From Paenibacillus xylanexedens (GTDB taxonomy: Bacteria; Bacillota; Bacilli; Paenibacillales; Paenibacillaceae), in assembly GCF_007680605.1 (NCBI RefSeq), contig NZ_VEIO01000001.1, positions 1,798,001 to 1,862,000 of the forward strand: 64,000 nt of DNA, read 5' to 3'. The notes under the pieces are model-generated. The model was not told where the DNA came from, ran no database searches, and was given only the letters and a program-made list of their open reading frames with translations. Made by a program: the position numbers and the translations under genes. Positions 63,574-64,000 of the stretch are shown here, one piece after another (position 1 is the first letter of the stretch; every line of letters starts with the position of its first letter).

Positions 63574-64000
63574 TTAAATAACGCTTTTATCCAAAATTTT
63601 TAATTTTACAGGAAGAGTAAGCAGATTTTGTGTTCCTTTGTGTAAATGCAGTGCCGGGTTAAACGCTTCAGTTGGAACAATATCAGCAAAGGTTTCTACG
63701 AAACACTCTAATGCTATTTGAGCTTCAAGACGTGCTAGAGGGGCTCCTAGACAAAAGTGAGGGCCTTTCCCAAAGCTAAGATGCTTGTTACTATTCTCTC
63801 GGTGTATATCAAACTTGTTTGGTTCCGGGAATTGCTGTGCATCATTATTCGCGGCTCCAAGCCATACAACAATGACATCACCTTTTTTCATAGGGACACC
63901 CAACACATGGCTATCCAATGTCACTACCCGATCTAGTGTGATGGGGAAGCGATAACGCAACGTTTCTTCAATGGCATTGGAAATAAGGCTACGATTGGAG
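63574..64000 (-). CDS. Cytochrome P450, C-terminal part, off the right edge
   Basis: The C-terminal 142 residues of a third P450 are read on the minus strand. EETLRYR (ExxR) lies at the window edge, then DIHRENSNKHLSFGKGPHFC with the heme-ligand cysteine, and LGAPLARLEAQIAL. The N-terminus lies outside. It is related to but distinct from the P450 at 26787. It is convergent with the SDR gene. Confidence 0.92.
   Translation of the reverse strand, partial: SNRSLISNAIEETLRYRFPITLDRVVTLDSHVLGVPMKKGDVIVVWLGAANNDAQQFPEPNKFDIHRENSNKHLSFGKGPHFCLGAPLARLEAQIALECFVETFADIVPTEAFNPALHLHKGTQNLLTLPVKLKILDKSVI

Noticed and set aside
1..64000. CRISPR arrays, tRNA/rRNA genes, insertion sequences, riboswitches
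   Set aside because: No regularly spaced repeats, cloverleaf-like or rRNA-like stretches, transposase motifs or recognisable aptamer layouts were seen on reading; short or divergent examples could have been missed.

Overview
The window looks like a Paenibacillus-type Firmicute. Ribosome binding sites are strong, TTG starts are common, and the locus combines YesN/YesM-type regulators, an LplA/LplB/YtcP-type sugar ABC importer without its own ATPase, GPH-family glycoside symporters and many cytoplasmic glycosidases. No rRNA, tRNA, CRISPR array or insertion sequence was recognised. All identifications come from reading the sequence, with no database search.

Layout. 0-2.3 kb: a partial TetR regulator and a YesN-type response regulator. 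2.5-8.2 kb: a GH3 enzyme, a chemoreceptor and a GPH symporter. 8.3-16.4 kb: an AraC regulator divergent from an operon of GH3, an epimerase fused to a zinc ribbon, and a frameshifted GH78. 16.5-26.6 kb: two permeases, two paralogous solute-binding lipoproteins around a YesM-type kinase, and a GH78. 26.7-30.4 kb: a P450, an esterase and an SDR. 30.5-43.6 kb: a biosynthetic island with a nucleotidyltransferase, a BtrH-like protein, an AraC regulator, then an operon of methyltransferase, ACP, ATP-grasp ligase, glycosyltransferase, two radical SAM/SPASM proteins, a Gfo/Idh oxidoreductase and three NDP-sugar enzymes. 43.7-51.9 kb: a second esterase, a GH78-like protein, a second GPH symporter and a third GH78. 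52-58.6 kb: a GH53-like anchored glycosidase, a MerR/SDR pair, a GH106 enzyme and a GDSL esterase remnant. 58.7-61.8 kb: a TIM-barrel isomerase-like protein with two Gfo/Idh oxidoreductases. 61.9-64 kb: an internally deleted P450, an SDR and a partial third P450.

How it may work (inference). Rhamnosylated, acylated plant glycosides would be taken up by the ABC and GPH systems, then stripped inside the cell by five rhamnosidase-family enzymes, two GH3 enzymes and two esterases, with P450s and SDRs acting on the aglycone. Three observations stand out. (1) Six promoters in the catabolic parts share one exact architecture: direct repeats of CGTTAT 21 bp apart and a TANAAT-like -10 at a fixed distance. 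This points to a cluster-wide AraC-type activator, most simply the YesN-like protein. (2) A helical module of about 70 residues is attached to enzymes of four unrelated folds in the same clusters (GH3, GH78, esterase and SDR), at the C-terminus or, in the SDR, at the N-terminus. It looks like a shared docking or assembly domain. (3) The 31-43 kb island joins butirosin-side-chain-like genes (ACP, ATP-grasp, BtrH-like) to NDP-sugar genes and two radical SAM enzymes without any PKS or NRPS, which suggests an undescribed aminoacylated sugar product.
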